Source: Thauera sp. 28 (lineage in GTDB: Bacteria; Pseudomonadota; Gammaproteobacteria; Burkholderiales; Rhodocyclaceae). Taken from it: 43,159 nucleotides of DNA. Location: contig NZ_AMXA01000033.1 of assembly GCF_000310145.2 (NCBI RefSeq), forward strand, positions 1 through 43,159, given 5' to 3'. This document shows positions 25,065 to 33,008 of this stretch, piece after piece (within the stretch, counting starts at the first letter, position 1; each line of letters starts with the position of its first letter). The notes under the pieces are model-generated. The model worked only from the letters and a program-made list of their open reading frames with translations. It was not told the origin of the DNA and did no database searches. A program made the position numbers and the translations under genes.

Positions 25065-25276
25065 CAAAGCGGCCCGAGGATGTCTTCGGCGGGGATGCCT
25101 TCGACCCGGCCCGCGCGGTAGGCTGCGAGGCGACGAGCAGCTTCTTCCTGCCACAGGCGATCAATCGCAGGGTCCGGGCGGTCAAGGCTGTGCAGGATCT
25201 CTTCGACAAGTGCGAAGCGCTCTTCAGGTCTCAGCTGGCGGGCTTTGGCTGCAAGTTCATGGGTCAGCGTGTTCAT
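25064..25276 (-). CDS. Small addiction-module antitoxin
   Basis: This 70-residue protein matches the short addiction-module component family (TIGR02574-like) found before ParE-type toxins. It is almost wholly helical: LAAKARQLRPEERFALVEEIL, then SLDRPDPAIDRLWQEEAARRL, and RAGRVEGIPAEDIL near the end, the portion that usually wraps the toxin. No DNA-binding helix-turn-helix is evident, as is usual in this family. It begins 39 bases after the dsbD stop on the same strand, so the pair may be read from the dsbD transcript or from its own promoter. Confidence 0.85.
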   Translation of the reverse strand: MNTLTHELAAKARQLRPEERFALVEEILHSLDRPDPAIDRLWQEEAARRLAAYRAGRVEGIPAEDILGPL

Positions 25277-25315
25277 GGTGTTGCAAGTTTGCGTGTTCGG
25301 TCGTGCAAGTTTAGA

Positions 25316-27169
25316 TCACAGCGCCCGATCCAGCACCGTCGCGAACGGCTCCGCCTTCATGAAGCCGACGACCCGCATGCCCTCGCGCTCCTGGCCCCCG
25401 GCGTCGAAGAAGATGATCCCCGGCGGACCGAAGAGGCCGAAGCGCTTGAGCAGCGCCTTGTGTTCGTCGGTGTTGGCGGTGACGTCGGCCTTGAGCAGCA
25501 GCATGCGGCCCATGCGTTCGGCCACGCGCGCGTCACTGAAGGTGAAGCGCTCCATCTCCTTGCACGACACGCACCAGTCGGCATAGAAGTCGAGCATCAC
25601 CGGGCGGTCGGCGGCGGCCAGCCGCGCGTCGAGCTCGGCGATGGAGTCCACCTTCTCGAACTGCGGCACATTGACCGGTGCCGCAGCCTGCGCGCGCAGC
25701 ACCGACAGCGGCTGCAGCGGGTCGCGCGAGCCGGCGAGTGCTCCCACCAGGATCGCTGCGCCGGACAGCAGCAGCACCACGCCCACGCCCTTCCAGAAGC
25801 GCTGCCAGCCCTTGGCGTTGTGCGGCAGCGGGTCGATGGCGTGCAGGAAGATGCCGGAGAACAGCAGCAGTGCTGCCCAGCCCAGCATCATCGCCAGCGC
25901 GGGGATCACCGGCGTGATCATCCACAGCGCCACTGCCAGCAGCATCACGCCGAAAGCCTTCTTGACGCCTTCCATCCACGGTCCGACCTTGGGCAGCAGG
26001 CTGCGCGAGGCCACCCCCACCGCCAGCAGCGGCGCGCCCATGCCGAGTGCCATCACGAACAGTGCCCAGCCGCCCAGCACGGCGTCGCCAGTTTGCGCGA
26101 TGTAGAGCAGGGCGCCGGCCAGCGGCGCGGCCACGCACGGGCCGACGATGAGCGCCGACAGCACGCCCATCACCGTCACCCCGCCCAGGCTGCCGCCCTT
26201 GTTGTGGCTGGCGGTGTCGGCGAGCTTGCTCTGCAGCGCCGAGGGCAGCTGCAGCTCATAGAAGCCGAACATCGACAGCGACAGCAGCACGAAGACGAGC
26301 GCGAACACCGACAGCACCCACACGTTCTGCAGCGCGGCGCTCAGCATGGTGCCCGACAGGCCCGCGGCGACGCCCGCCAGCGCATAGGTGACCGCCATGC
26401 CCAGCACGTAGGCCAGCGACAGCACGAAGGCGCGCATGTGCGACACCTTGTGGCCCTGGCCGACGATGATGCCCGACAGGATGGGGATCATCGGAAAGGT
26501 GCACGGGGTGAAGGCGAGTAGCAGGCCGAAGCCGAAGAAGCTGAGCAGGATCAGCGGCACGCTGGCCCCTGAAAGCATGCGCGCGATGTCGCCGGTCTCG
26601 TCGCTGGAGACGGCGCCGCTGGCTGCGGCTTCGGCTCCCGGCTGTGCGGTCTGGTTGCCGAAGCCGCCGCTGCGCAGCTTGTCCAGGAAACCGCCGCTGG
26701 GTTGGATCGGGGGCGCATCGAGGTCGATCGACACCTGCTGCGTGGTCGGCGGGTAGCAGATGCCGCCATCCCAGCAGCCCTGGCTGGTGGCGAAGAGCTC
26801 GAAGCGGCGCACGCCCTCCGGCACCTGCACCGGCAACAGCAGGCGGAGCTCGCCGCGATGGGTCTCGACGTTGCCGAAGAAGTCGTCCTTCTTCCACTTG
26901 CCTGCAGGCTTGTCCACCGGGCCGAAGCTGATGCCTTCGGGCTCGGCCTCGAAGCGGAACTTGTCGCCGTAGAGGTAGTAGTCCTTGGCGATGGTGAACA
27001 CCACTTCCACCGTTTGTCCGTCGAGCGCCTGTGCCCGCGGCACAAAGGCCTTCTCGGGAGCGATCGGGTTGGCCTGGGCGGCGGGGGCGAGCGCGAACAG
27101 GCTCGCGACCAGGGTCAGGAGCCAGAGCAGGCGGCGCAGGCTGAGCGATGAGCGTGTGGTGGAAGGCAT
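25316..27169 (-). CDS. dsbD: Thiol:disulfide interchange protein DsbD
   Basis: This 617-residue inner-membrane protein carries electrons from cytoplasmic thioredoxin to periplasmic partners such as DsbC and cytochrome c maturation factors. After a signal peptide (LLWLLTLVASLFALAPAAQA) comes the periplasmic alpha domain with its Cys pair in GCWDGGICYPP. The eight-helix beta domain has the two redox cysteines in FTPCTFPMIPILSG and IVGPCVAAPLAG. The C-terminal thioredoxin-like gamma domain has the active site DWCVSCK. All six cysteines are present. The start at 27169 is chosen because it opens the signal peptide. cutA lies upstream on the same strand, the classical cutA-dsbD order. Confidence 0.95.
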   Translation of the reverse strand: MPSTTRSSLSLRRLLWLLTLVASLFALAPAAQANPIAPEKAFVPRAQALDGQTVEVVFTIAKDYYLYGDKFRFEAEPEGISFGPVDKPAGKWKKDDFFGNVETHRGELRLLLPVQVPEGVRRFELFATSQGCWDGGICYPPTTQQVSIDLDAPPIQPSGGFLDKLRSGGFGNQTAQPGAEAAASGAVSSDETGDIARMLSGASVPLILLSFFGFGLLLAFTPCTFPMIPILSGIIVGQGHKVSHMRAFVLSLAYVLGMAVTYALAGVAAGLSGTMLSAALQNVWVLSVFALVFVLLSLSMFGFYELQLPSALQSKLADTASHNKGGSLGGVTVMGVLSALIVGPCVAAPLAGALLYIAQTGDAVLGGWALFVMALGMGAPLLAVGVASRSLLPKVGPWMEGVKKAFGVMLLAVALWMITPVIPALAMMLGWAALLLFSGIFLHAIDPLPHNAKGWQRFWKGVGVVLLLSGAAILVGALAGSRDPLQPLSVLRAQAAAPVNVPQFEKVDSIAELDARLAAADRPVMLDFYADWCVSCKEMERFTFSDARVAERMGRMLLLKADVTANTDEHKALLKRFGLFGPPGIIFFDAGGQEREGMRVVGFMKAEPFATVLDRAL

Positions 27170-27300
27170 GAGTGGGGCGTCAGGGAATAATCTCGGGGCA
27201 GGCTGTGGTCGAGTTCGTGCTCGAGGCAGGCGGTGGGCAGCAGCGCCCGACGGTGGCGCTTGAGCTCGGGCCCGGGACACGATTCACCACGATGCGCCCG

Positions 27301-27663
27301 TCACGTATCCGGAAGGGCGGTTTCGGTGGCGACCCAGCCGAGGTAGGCGTCCAGGCCTTGCTCCACAGGGACCGCCACGATCTCGGGAAGTTCGTAGGGG
27401 TGACGGGCGCGGATGGCTGCCTCCAGCGCTGCGTAGCGTGCGGCTGTGGTCTTGAGCAGTACCGGCACCTCGTTCGCGGTCTCGAGTGCGCCCTGCCAGC
27501 GATACACCGAGGTGCAGGGCGCGAGAATGTTCGCGCACGCGGCCAGGCGGGCTTCGACCAGTTCCGCAGCCAGCGCGGCTGCCGCGCCATGGTCGGGCAG
27601 GTTGGTGAGGACGAGCAGCACGCGCGCATCGTCACCCGGCGGCAGGGGTGGGCTTGCAGTCAT
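27301..27663 (-). CDS. cutA: Divalent-cation tolerance protein CutA
   Basis: This 120-residue protein is CutA1, a trimeric protein with a ferredoxin-like fold. Marks are RVLLVLTNLPDHGAAAALA, the LAACANILAPCTSVYRWQG block, EVPVLLKTTAARYAALEAAI, and HPYELPEIVAVPVEQGLDAYL. It was named for copper tolerance in E. coli, but its general role is unclear. It precedes dsbD by about 130 bases on the same strand. Confidence 0.95.
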   Translation of the reverse strand: MTASPPLPPGDDARVLLVLTNLPDHGAAAALAAELVEARLAACANILAPCTSVYRWQGALETANEVPVLLKTTAARYAALEAAIRARHPYELPEIVAVPVEQGLDAYLGWVATETALPDT

Positions 27664-27828
27664 CGACGTTGGTCAGCGAGGAGAACGCCGGCATTGTTCC
27701 AGAAAAAGTACGCGGGCGACCTGCGCAGGATCAAGCCTGCAGGGCGAATCGCCCGGATCCTTCCCAATACGCCGAGGATTGCGCCCGGGCGTTGCGTTCC
27801 CACAGGGCGCGCCGCGCCTGTTCACGCC

Positions 27829-27852
27829 GTAGGAGCGGCGCCAGCCGCGAGC
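27829..27852 (+). repeat. Single REP palindrome (family A)
   Basis: GTAGGAGCGGCG, CC, AGCCGCGAGC form one isolated copy of the family A element, between cutA and the histidine phosphatase gene. It is identical in its arms to the plus-strand copies near 61 and 6538. Confidence 0.75.
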
Positions 27853-27889
27853 TTTTGAGGGCGAGCAGGCGGGTTGCAATCGCCTTGTC

Positions 27890-28468
27890 TCAAGGCGCTG
27901 TCCGGATTCGCCCGGCCAGGCTCAGCGCATCCCCTTCCACCCGCATCACGATGATTTCGCCCGAGGCCGGGAACACGCCCGATAGCGCGGTGATGTTCAC
28001 CTGATGCGTCACCAGCACCAGCGGCTTGTCTGCGCTCGCCTGTGCGGCGATGAGCGCGCGGGCGGCACGGGTGTGCGCAGCCTCCTCGCCGCGGTCGGCA
28101 AAGAAGGAGTTGAGCGCGGCGTCTGGCGTGACCTCGCCCAGCGCCAGCCCACGCGCCGTATCCAGGGCCCTGCACCATTGGCTCGAGAACACGGCCGCCG
28201 CTGCGATGCCGTTGGCGCGGAAGCGCTCGCCGATCGCCCGCGCCTGGGTGTGGCCCGCCGCCGACAGGTTGCGCTGCGTGGCGCAGTCATCCACACGGAA
28301 GCCCGCCGGGTCACCAGTGCCGGGGGCCAGCGCATGGCGCATCAGCGCGACGTGCCCGCCCGTACGCAGCGCTGCCCACAGTGCGGCTTCGTCCGTGGCG
28401 GCATCGGCATGAGCCGTCGTCGGCAGCAGAGGGGCGAACAGCGCCAGGATCAGCAGGAGTGGTCTCAT
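27890..28468 (-). CDS. Periplasmic histidine phosphatase-family protein
   Basis: This 192-residue protein starts with a signal peptide (LLLILALFAPLLPTTAHA) and belongs to the histidine phosphatase superfamily. The phospho-acceptor motif is LMRHALAPG, with the classical RHG reduced to RHA. Further marks are SAAGHTQARAIGERFRANG, VFSSQWCRALDTAR and the second catalytic His in LVLVTHQVNITALSG. Similar proteins occur widely in proteobacteria without a known substrate. The REP element follows its stop. It diverges from the hemerythrin gene. Confidence 0.85.
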   Translation of the reverse strand: MRPLLLILALFAPLLPTTAHADAATDEAALWAALRTGGHVALMRHALAPGTGDPAGFRVDDCATQRNLSAAGHTQARAIGERFRANGIAAAAVFSSQWCRALDTARGLALGEVTPDAALNSFFADRGEEAAHTRAARALIAAQASADKPLVLVTHQVNITALSGVFPASGEIIVMRVEGDALSLAGRIRTAP

Positions 28469-28654
28469 GGGTGGTCATCGTCGAGGGGTGAGTGTGGGTG
28501 AGTGCTGGGGAGTGGCAACGCTCGATGGACCATGGCAAGGGGTCGAAAGTGCCCCTCGATACTTGATCTTCAGCAAAGACGCTGGTCATGCATTTGTATT
28601 ACGTTGCGTCCGCCTCAGGGCGATCGGAATCGGATGCTTGTTGCGGAGATGCTC

Positions 28655-29200
28655 ATGTTTTTTCTCGATTGGCTGTTTGGCAAGCGTCAGGCGCGGTCGG
28701 CAGCGGCCGCGCCGGCAGGGCGTGAGGATCTGTCGGCGGCGGCACAGGCCGGAGGGTGCGCGCCAGGGACGTCGATCCGCTACAGCCCGGAGCTGATCGA
28801 CCGCCTCGTACGCGACCACCGCAGCCTGTTCGATCGCTTTGGCGCGATCCGCAGCGCCGCGCGCGAAGGGCGGTTGAAAGAGGCGGAGGCCTTGCTGGAC
28901 CGGTTCCGGGCCGATCTGCACGATCACCTGCTGGTGGAGAACGTCCGGCTCTACGTCTATCTCGAGCATGCGCTCGCCAATGACCCGGTCAGCCATGCCC
29001 TGATTCGCGAGTTCCGTCACGACATGGATGAGATCGGCCGAAGCGTGGTCGCATTCCTTGCGCGATACGCGCAGATCGGCAGCAGCCCGGCGCTCGCCGA
29101 AGCCTTCGTGGCCGAGTTCGACGTCGTCGGCAAAGTGCTGGCCGACCGCATCAAGCGCGAGGAGGAGGTTCTTTACCCGCTGTACGCGCCGGTGGGCTGA
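28655..29200 (+). CDS. Hemerythrin HHE-domain protein
   Basis: This 181-residue protein has an N-terminal hydrophobic-amphipathic start (MFFLDWLFGK), an Ala-rich linker, and a four-helix hemerythrin-like domain. Candidate iron ligands are in DRLVRDHRSLFDRF, DLHDHLLVENVRLY, and KREEEVLYPLY near the C-terminus, with an additional RHDMDEIG. HHE proteins bind a di-iron centre and sense or store oxygen or nitric oxide; which applies here is unknown. ATGs at 28634, 28649 and 28655 are in frame. 28655 is chosen because GGAG lies seven bases upstream, and it gives the same domain in all cases. Confidence 0.82.
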   Translation: MFFLDWLFGKRQARSAAAAPAGREDLSAAAQAGGCAPGTSIRYSPELIDRLVRDHRSLFDRFGAIRSAAREGRLKEAEALLDRFRADLHDHLLVENVRLYVYLEHALANDPVSHALIREFRHDMDEIGRSVVAFLARYAQIGSSPALAEAFVAEFDVVGKVLADRIKREEEVLYPLYAPVG

Positions 29201-29244
29201 CCGGCGGGTTGTCCGCACTCAGTCTTGGGCCTGTCCGCCTGATG

Positions 29245-29271
29245 GGAAATTGGGGTCTGTCCCCTATTTCC
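29245..29271. repeat. Family B palindrome, copy 1
   Basis: GGAAAT-T-GGGG, loop TCTGT, CCCC-T-ATTTCC forms a hairpin. A variant with different but still complementary bases lies at 30068-30094. Similar GGGGTCTG palindromes occur next to REP-associated transposases in other proteobacteria, but no transposase gene is seen here. Confidence 0.7.
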
Positions 29272-29347
29272 TGTCCCCTAAGTGCTCTATAGTGCACCAT
29301 TCGTACGAACTAATCATACTTTTGGTGTAACTCCAGGAGGCTACGTC

Positions 29348-29593
29348 ATGGGCACCGTGCGCAAGACGATTACCTTGACCGACCAGCAGGACAACTGGGT
29401 CAAGGCACAGATCAACGCAGGTCACTACACCAACGATAGCGAGTGCATCCGCGATTTGATCCGCCGCGAGCAGGAGCGCAGCGCCGAGATCGAGGCGATC
29501 CGCGCCGCGCTTATCGAGGGGGAAGCCAGCGGCGAGCCGAGACGCTTCGATGCTGCGGCCTTCAAGCAAAGGATGCTTGCCGAGCATGGCTGA
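29348..29593 (+). CDS. parD: ParD-family antitoxin
   Basis: This 81-residue protein is a ribbon-helix-helix antitoxin of ParD type. The DNA-binding part is TVRKTITLTDQQDNWVKAQI and the helix HYTNDSECIRDLIRREQER; the C-terminal half (SAEIEAIRAALIEGEASGEP) is the toxin-binding region. AGGAGG lies eight bases before the ATG at 29348. An upstream in-frame ATG at 29282 has no such site and would run through the family B palindrome boundary. The gene overlaps parE by eight bases. It probably represses its own promoter in the gap after the hemerythrin gene. Confidence 0.92.
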   Translation: MGTVRKTITLTDQQDNWVKAQINAGHYTNDSECIRDLIRREQERSAEIEAIRAALIEGEASGEPRRFDAAAFKQRMLAEHG

Positions 29594-29876
29594 ATATCGC
29601 CTGACCCCGGCGGCTGAGCGCGACCTCGAGGCAATCTGGGTCCACACGGTTCGGGAATGGGGCGTTGAGCAGGCCGTGCGCTACATCGACTTGCTTACGA
29701 TGGCGTTCGCCAGGTTGGCTGCCTCGCCGAGGACGGCTCCAGCCTGTGACCACATCCGGTCAGGCTATCGGCGATGGAGCGTTGAGCGACACATGATCTA
29801 CTTTCGAGCGACCGACTACGGCATCGCCGTAGTTCGTGTCCTGCATGAGCGGATGGACGCGCCTCGCCACCTGTGA
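29586..29876 (+). CDS. parE: ParE-family toxin
   Basis: This 96-residue protein is a ParE-type toxin: YRLTPAAERDLEAIWVHTVREWG at the start, IRSGYRRWSVERHMIYFRA in the middle, and VVRVLHERMDAPRHL at the end. The characteristic central Arg-rich beta-strand and terminal HERMD(x)2RHL are present. ParE poisons DNA gyrase and is neutralised by the preceding antitoxin. The frame offers an ATG at 29550, but the start at 29586 gives the normal length and an eight-base overlap with parD. Confidence 0.93.
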   Translation: MAEYRLTPAAERDLEAIWVHTVREWGVEQAVRYIDLLTMAFARLAASPRTAPACDHIRSGYRRWSVERHMIYFRATDYGIAVVRVLHERMDAPRHL

Positions 29877-29996
29877 TCAAACGCTGCGCGAAGTTGCTGC
29901 CGCCTGCGCGGGAAGTCGGCAGTTCGGCCGGGCTTGTCCCTTTCTCGCCCGCAACCGCTGCCATCATCTGTCCATGTGGTCGTCTGGAGGGGCGTC

Positions 29997-30061
29997 ATGC
30001 GTACGGTTGCAGTGGTCGAGGCCAAGAGCCAGTTTTCAGCGCTGCTGTCACTGACCGCCAC
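29997..30061 (+). pseudogene. Phd/YefM-type antitoxin fragment
   Basis: A good ribosome-binding site (GGAGG at 29986-29990) precedes an ATG encoding MRTVAVVEAKSQFSALL, the standard opening of Phd/YefM antitoxins. After about 17 residues the resemblance stops, just before the second family B palindrome at 30068. The reading frame continues without family similarity to about 30200. The remaining two-thirds of the antitoxin and any toxin partner are missing, so this is a broken gene end. Confidence 0.75.
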
Positions 30062-30067
30062 AATAGG

Positions 30068-30094
30068 GGGAATTGGGGTCTGTCTCCTATTCCC
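30068..30094. repeat. Family B palindrome, copy 2
   Basis: GGGAAT-T-GGGG, loop TCTGT, CTCC-T-ATTCCC forms the same hairpin as the copy at 29245, with compensating changes in both arms. It lies right after the antitoxin fragment and just before the ligase gene end. Confidence 0.7.
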
Positions 30095-30135
30095 GTCTGA
30101 GGGGGTAAATGAAGGATCCGAGCTCTTTCGCCCGA

Positions 30136-31401
30136 CTACTCGCCAACTCTCTCGGAGCGTTCAATTGCCGCGAATATCATGCCGAAGCCTGCCATCATGA
30201 AGGCCATTGGTGTGCCATGGTAGAAGACGCCATCCACGATTGAAAGCGCCCATAGACCCATTGTCAGCGCAACGCCAAGTACGAGTTCAGCCGGCATCTT
30301 GCCATGTCCGAGCTGAGCGCAATACATGCGCAGTCCCTTGGTAGTGAGCCATCCGAGAGACAACAGAACCAACAGTGCGCCGATTGCTCCCCACTCAATC
30401 AATAGTTGCAGGAGGCCGTTGTGCGCCTGCACGGCTCCTCCCTTGGTCCAGACGGCGAGGAAGCCTTCGCCACCCCAGCCCAAGAGTGGGCGCTCGGCAA
30501 TATAAGGCAGCAAATGAGACCAGATCGTGAGTCGACTGGTACTGAGCTGATCAAGGGACGCCGCTGTCGCAGAGCGCTCGAAAGCTCCCAGCCAGCCCAT
30601 CGACCGCTGGCCGATGTCAAAGTGCGCGGATAGCGCCAGCGCGAGCACTGTGCCGACGAGCAGCGTGCCCCACCCTCTTGCGTGCCGTCTCGGAGAAAAG
30701 TGTAGAGACAGCGCAAAAAGTCCCACAAGCGCGGCAAGGAAGGCACCGCGACCGCCACTCCAAAGGAGTATCGAAAGCGCGACTACGTATGCAGCTAAAG
30801 CCAATCTTCCTTGCACGCCTCGATACTGGAGCGCCCCCCAGCTTGAGACGATGACGCCGACGCAGAGGAAATACCCGGCATGGCGTATGTGATTGAACAA
30901 CGGGGGAGCATGAAACCATGGGTACGCATACGGATCCTCGGTCGATATCCAGCGCACGGCCAGGGCCACGAGGTAGAAGATTGTCGCTGCAAGAATCGCG
31001 TTTACAAAACAGTTGATTGCCCATCTTCTCGACATGAACCAGGCCGCACAGAACGCGCCAAATGCCATGTGGGCGCATGCACCGATCACGCGGCTCCAGT
31101 CCGACGTTTCTATCGCGTCGTATTGTGCGAGCCCGTTCGAGATGATCAACGACAGTGCTGTGAGTGCGGCCACCGATGCATAGGAGGCAAGTCTGGATAG
31201 GCTGCCGCGAAGATAGTAGATTGATGCTGTCGAGAAGGTGATCTGCAGGGTTGCAATAGTGATGTTGTTTTCCTGGATCGTACTGGAGTTGAACAATCCA
31301 AGGCCAAAAAAGCATGCGAACAATAGTAGAAGCTCTGTCGTGCGCATATCTCCAGGCGCTTGACTGCGTTGGTCGAATGTCTTCATCGTGACCGTATCCA
31401 T
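30136..31401 (-). CDS. O-antigen ligase / pilin oligosaccharyltransferase-like membrane protein
   Basis: This 421-residue protein has about ten hydrophobic segments and the Wzy_C/WaaL signature. A periplasmic loop contains SRLTIWSHLLPYIAERPLLGWGGEGF and then AHNGLLQLLIEWG, matching the HN-x2-LQ-x3-E-x-G pattern. An SGGRGAFLAAL helix precedes it. The family covers O-antigen ligases (WaaL), polymerases, and the O-oligosaccharyltransferases PglL/TfpO that glycosylate pilin; sequence alone does not separate them. The position downstream of a pilin gene points to a TfpO-like role. The region is more A/T-rich than its neighbours. Starts at 31401, 31386 and 31347 are possible and none has a clear ribosome-binding site. 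Confidence 0.8.
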   Translation of the reverse strand: MDTVTMKTFDQRSQAPGDMRTTELLLLFACFFGLGLFNSSTIQENNITIATLQITFSTASIYYLRGSLSRLASYASVAALTALSLIISNGLAQYDAIETSDWSRVIGACAHMAFGAFCAAWFMSRRWAINCFVNAILAATIFYLVALAVRWISTEDPYAYPWFHAPPLFNHIRHAGYFLCVGVIVSSWGALQYRGVQGRLALAAYVVALSILLWSGGRGAFLAALVGLFALSLHFSPRRHARGWGTLLVGTVLALALSAHFDIGQRSMGWLGAFERSATAASLDQLSTSRLTIWSHLLPYIAERPLLGWGGEGFLAVWTKGGAVQAHNGLLQLLIEWGAIGALLVLLSLGWLTTKGLRMYCAQLGHGKMPAELVLGVALTMGLWALSIVDGVFYHGTPMAFMMAGFGMIFAAIERSERVGE

Positions 31402-31438
31402 GCTTCTAAATGGACCGAGGTCCTGGTCTTGCCTGGAA

Positions 31439-32827
31439 TCACTGTGCCGGCGTCTTGAAGCGTACCCACGGAACTGAGCCAGAGCGGAAATTCTCCTCGC
31501 GCTCCTTCAGATTGAGCATGTTGGGTGCGTGGTCACCAACGATGATTACATCAACGTCCCTTAGCGACTCATGCCTCAGTTGTTCTGCGAGCCCGGCGAA
31601 AAAGTCAGCCTGCAGGCGTATCAGCCTGCAAGTTTCCGTTTCTTCCGGGAGGTTCAGTGCAGTGCAGTCGGCGGCGGGGCCGCGGAGATCCCGAAGGTCA
31701 TAAGGGGCATGCGTGTTCAAGGTGAGCCAGTACATGAAGCGCTTGCCAGGTTTACTGAAGAAATTCTCCAGGACGGGCAGCATGTCAAGGTCGCATGCGC
31801 CGGGGAACGAGTAGCAGCGACGCGGCCAGATCCGGTCTTCGAAAAACGTCGTTTCCTGAAAGCCAACTCGAGGGTACCAATGCCGCCTGTCGTACATGAG
31901 GCTGGTTGCACCGTGCATTGCACCCGTGGTGTAGCCTGCGTCTTGAAGCATGTTTGGTAGGCAGTTCTCAAAGCCGACCTGTGTCTTACGAAGATCAAAG
32001 TGCAGAGGGGTAAGTTTGCACAGTTCTCGCAACTCGCCCGCGATAGTGAACCCATGGAAAAGCATTTCCCCGCTTTGATACTTCCCCTCTGATAGCGAGA
32101 TTAGCGGCGCTAATAGAGTCTCGTTGACTCTGGGGCTATTCGTCGAGCCCCAGGATTCAACAACGATAAGCAGCAGTCGGTCCTCGTTGCCCAGTTGATT
32201 GAACCACGGCTGTGATGCTCCATCGGGCCCTGGCTTCAGCGCACTGCCGTCGCCGTTCAGTTGATCCAGGAAGGCGGACGATCGCATTGAGATGAGGGTG
32301 GATGTTTGACTCGCAATCGCCGGGGCTTCCAGTTTCCTATAGGTCGCCATGCGGTCGCCATCGCCGCTAGTGCTCATTAACAGCCACGCTGATGCTGCAA
32401 GAATGTTCAGCGTAATCAGAGCGGTCAACGGTGTGATGCGTTTTCCTGCGATGGAGAGAGTCACCAGTTTGCCGGCGAATATCACCATGACTGCCATCAT
32501 GATCAGAAGGTGATCTGTTGATGCCAGCGCCGTGAATTTCAGTAGATAGAGAAGATCGGAGAGCCTAGGAAACGGGTAAAGCTGGCCGAGCAGAACCAAT
32601 GCGTCAGTCAAGAGAAACAGCGCGGCCAGAGTCAAGCCAAGGCTTGGCAAACCAAAGGCGATGAGGACGACTGCGATCGCATAATCTAGGTTGATCCATG
32701 CGCGATCCGTGCCGGTCAAGTTTGCAGCTATCAGAAATCCGGCATTGAGCGCCAGTGCTAGAGCGATCGACAATGCTGGATTCTCGACCATTCCAATATT
32801 TTTGATTCTGAGCAATGCATTAAGCAT
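31439..32827 (-). CDS. Membrane-anchored sulfatase/phosphoethanolamine-transferase-like protein
   Basis: This 462-residue protein begins with four or five transmembrane segments (to about residue 170) followed by an alkaline-phosphatase-fold sulfatase domain. The pattern is LLLIVVESWGST near residue 220, then GFTIAGELRELCKL where the Thr is the likely nucleophile, YWLTLNTHAPYDLRD, and the metal site VIIVGDHAPN. This architecture resembles EptA/PptA phosphoethanolamine transferases and LtaS-like enzymes, which move phospho-groups from lipids to sugars or proteins. Neisserial PptA modifies pilin, which makes a pilin target here conceivable. It lies between the pilin and ligase genes, 37 bases before the latter. 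It lies in the more A/T-rich block. Confidence 0.8.
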   Translation of the reverse strand: MLNALLRIKNIGMVENPALSIALALALNAGFLIAANLTGTDRAWINLDYAIAVVLIAFGLPSLGLTLAALFLLTDALVLLGQLYPFPRLSDLLYLLKFTALASTDHLLIMMAVMVIFAGKLVTLSIAGKRITPLTALITLNILAASAWLLMSTSGDGDRMATYRKLEAPAIASQTSTLISMRSSAFLDQLNGDGSALKPGPDGASQPWFNQLGNEDRLLLIVVESWGSTNSPRVNETLLAPLISLSEGKYQSGEMLFHGFTIAGELRELCKLTPLHFDLRKTQVGFENCLPNMLQDAGYTTGAMHGATSLMYDRRHWYPRVGFQETTFFEDRIWPRRCYSFPGACDLDMLPVLENFFSKPGKRFMYWLTLNTHAPYDLRDLRGPAADCTALNLPEETETCRLIRLQADFFAGLAEQLRHESLRDVDVIIVGDHAPNMLNLKEREENFRSGSVPWVRFKTPAQ

Positions 32828-32917
32828 TTATTTTGTCGCCGCTTGACTGACTTGTCTGGGCTTTAAATTGCCGCATTTTCAAGTCGAAGCCATTGCTTGA
32901 GGACGAATTGAATCTAT

Positions 32918-32958
32918 AAAGTTGAGCCGCCGAGCGTGTATCTCGGCGGCTCAACTTT
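32918..32958 (-). terminator. Perfect 17-bp hairpin after the pilin gene
   Basis: AAAGTTGAGCCGCCGAG (32918-32934), a 7-base loop, and its exact complement (32942-32958) form a flawless 17-bp stem, about 50 bases after the pilin stop. It ends in CTTT and is followed, on the minus strand, by TATAGATT, giving a short T-tract. It likely terminates most pilin transcripts before the sulfatase gene. Confidence 0.8.
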
Positions 32959-33008
32959 TCACAGCGCTTAAATCAGGCGAGTGATGCTACGCATCCACAA
33001 CTCTAAGC

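Noticed and set aside
24014-26521. An 835-codon open frame on the plus strand
   Set aside because: It is antisense to ribE, the toxin-antitoxin pair and dsbD, all of which have clear family motifs; it has no motif of its own.
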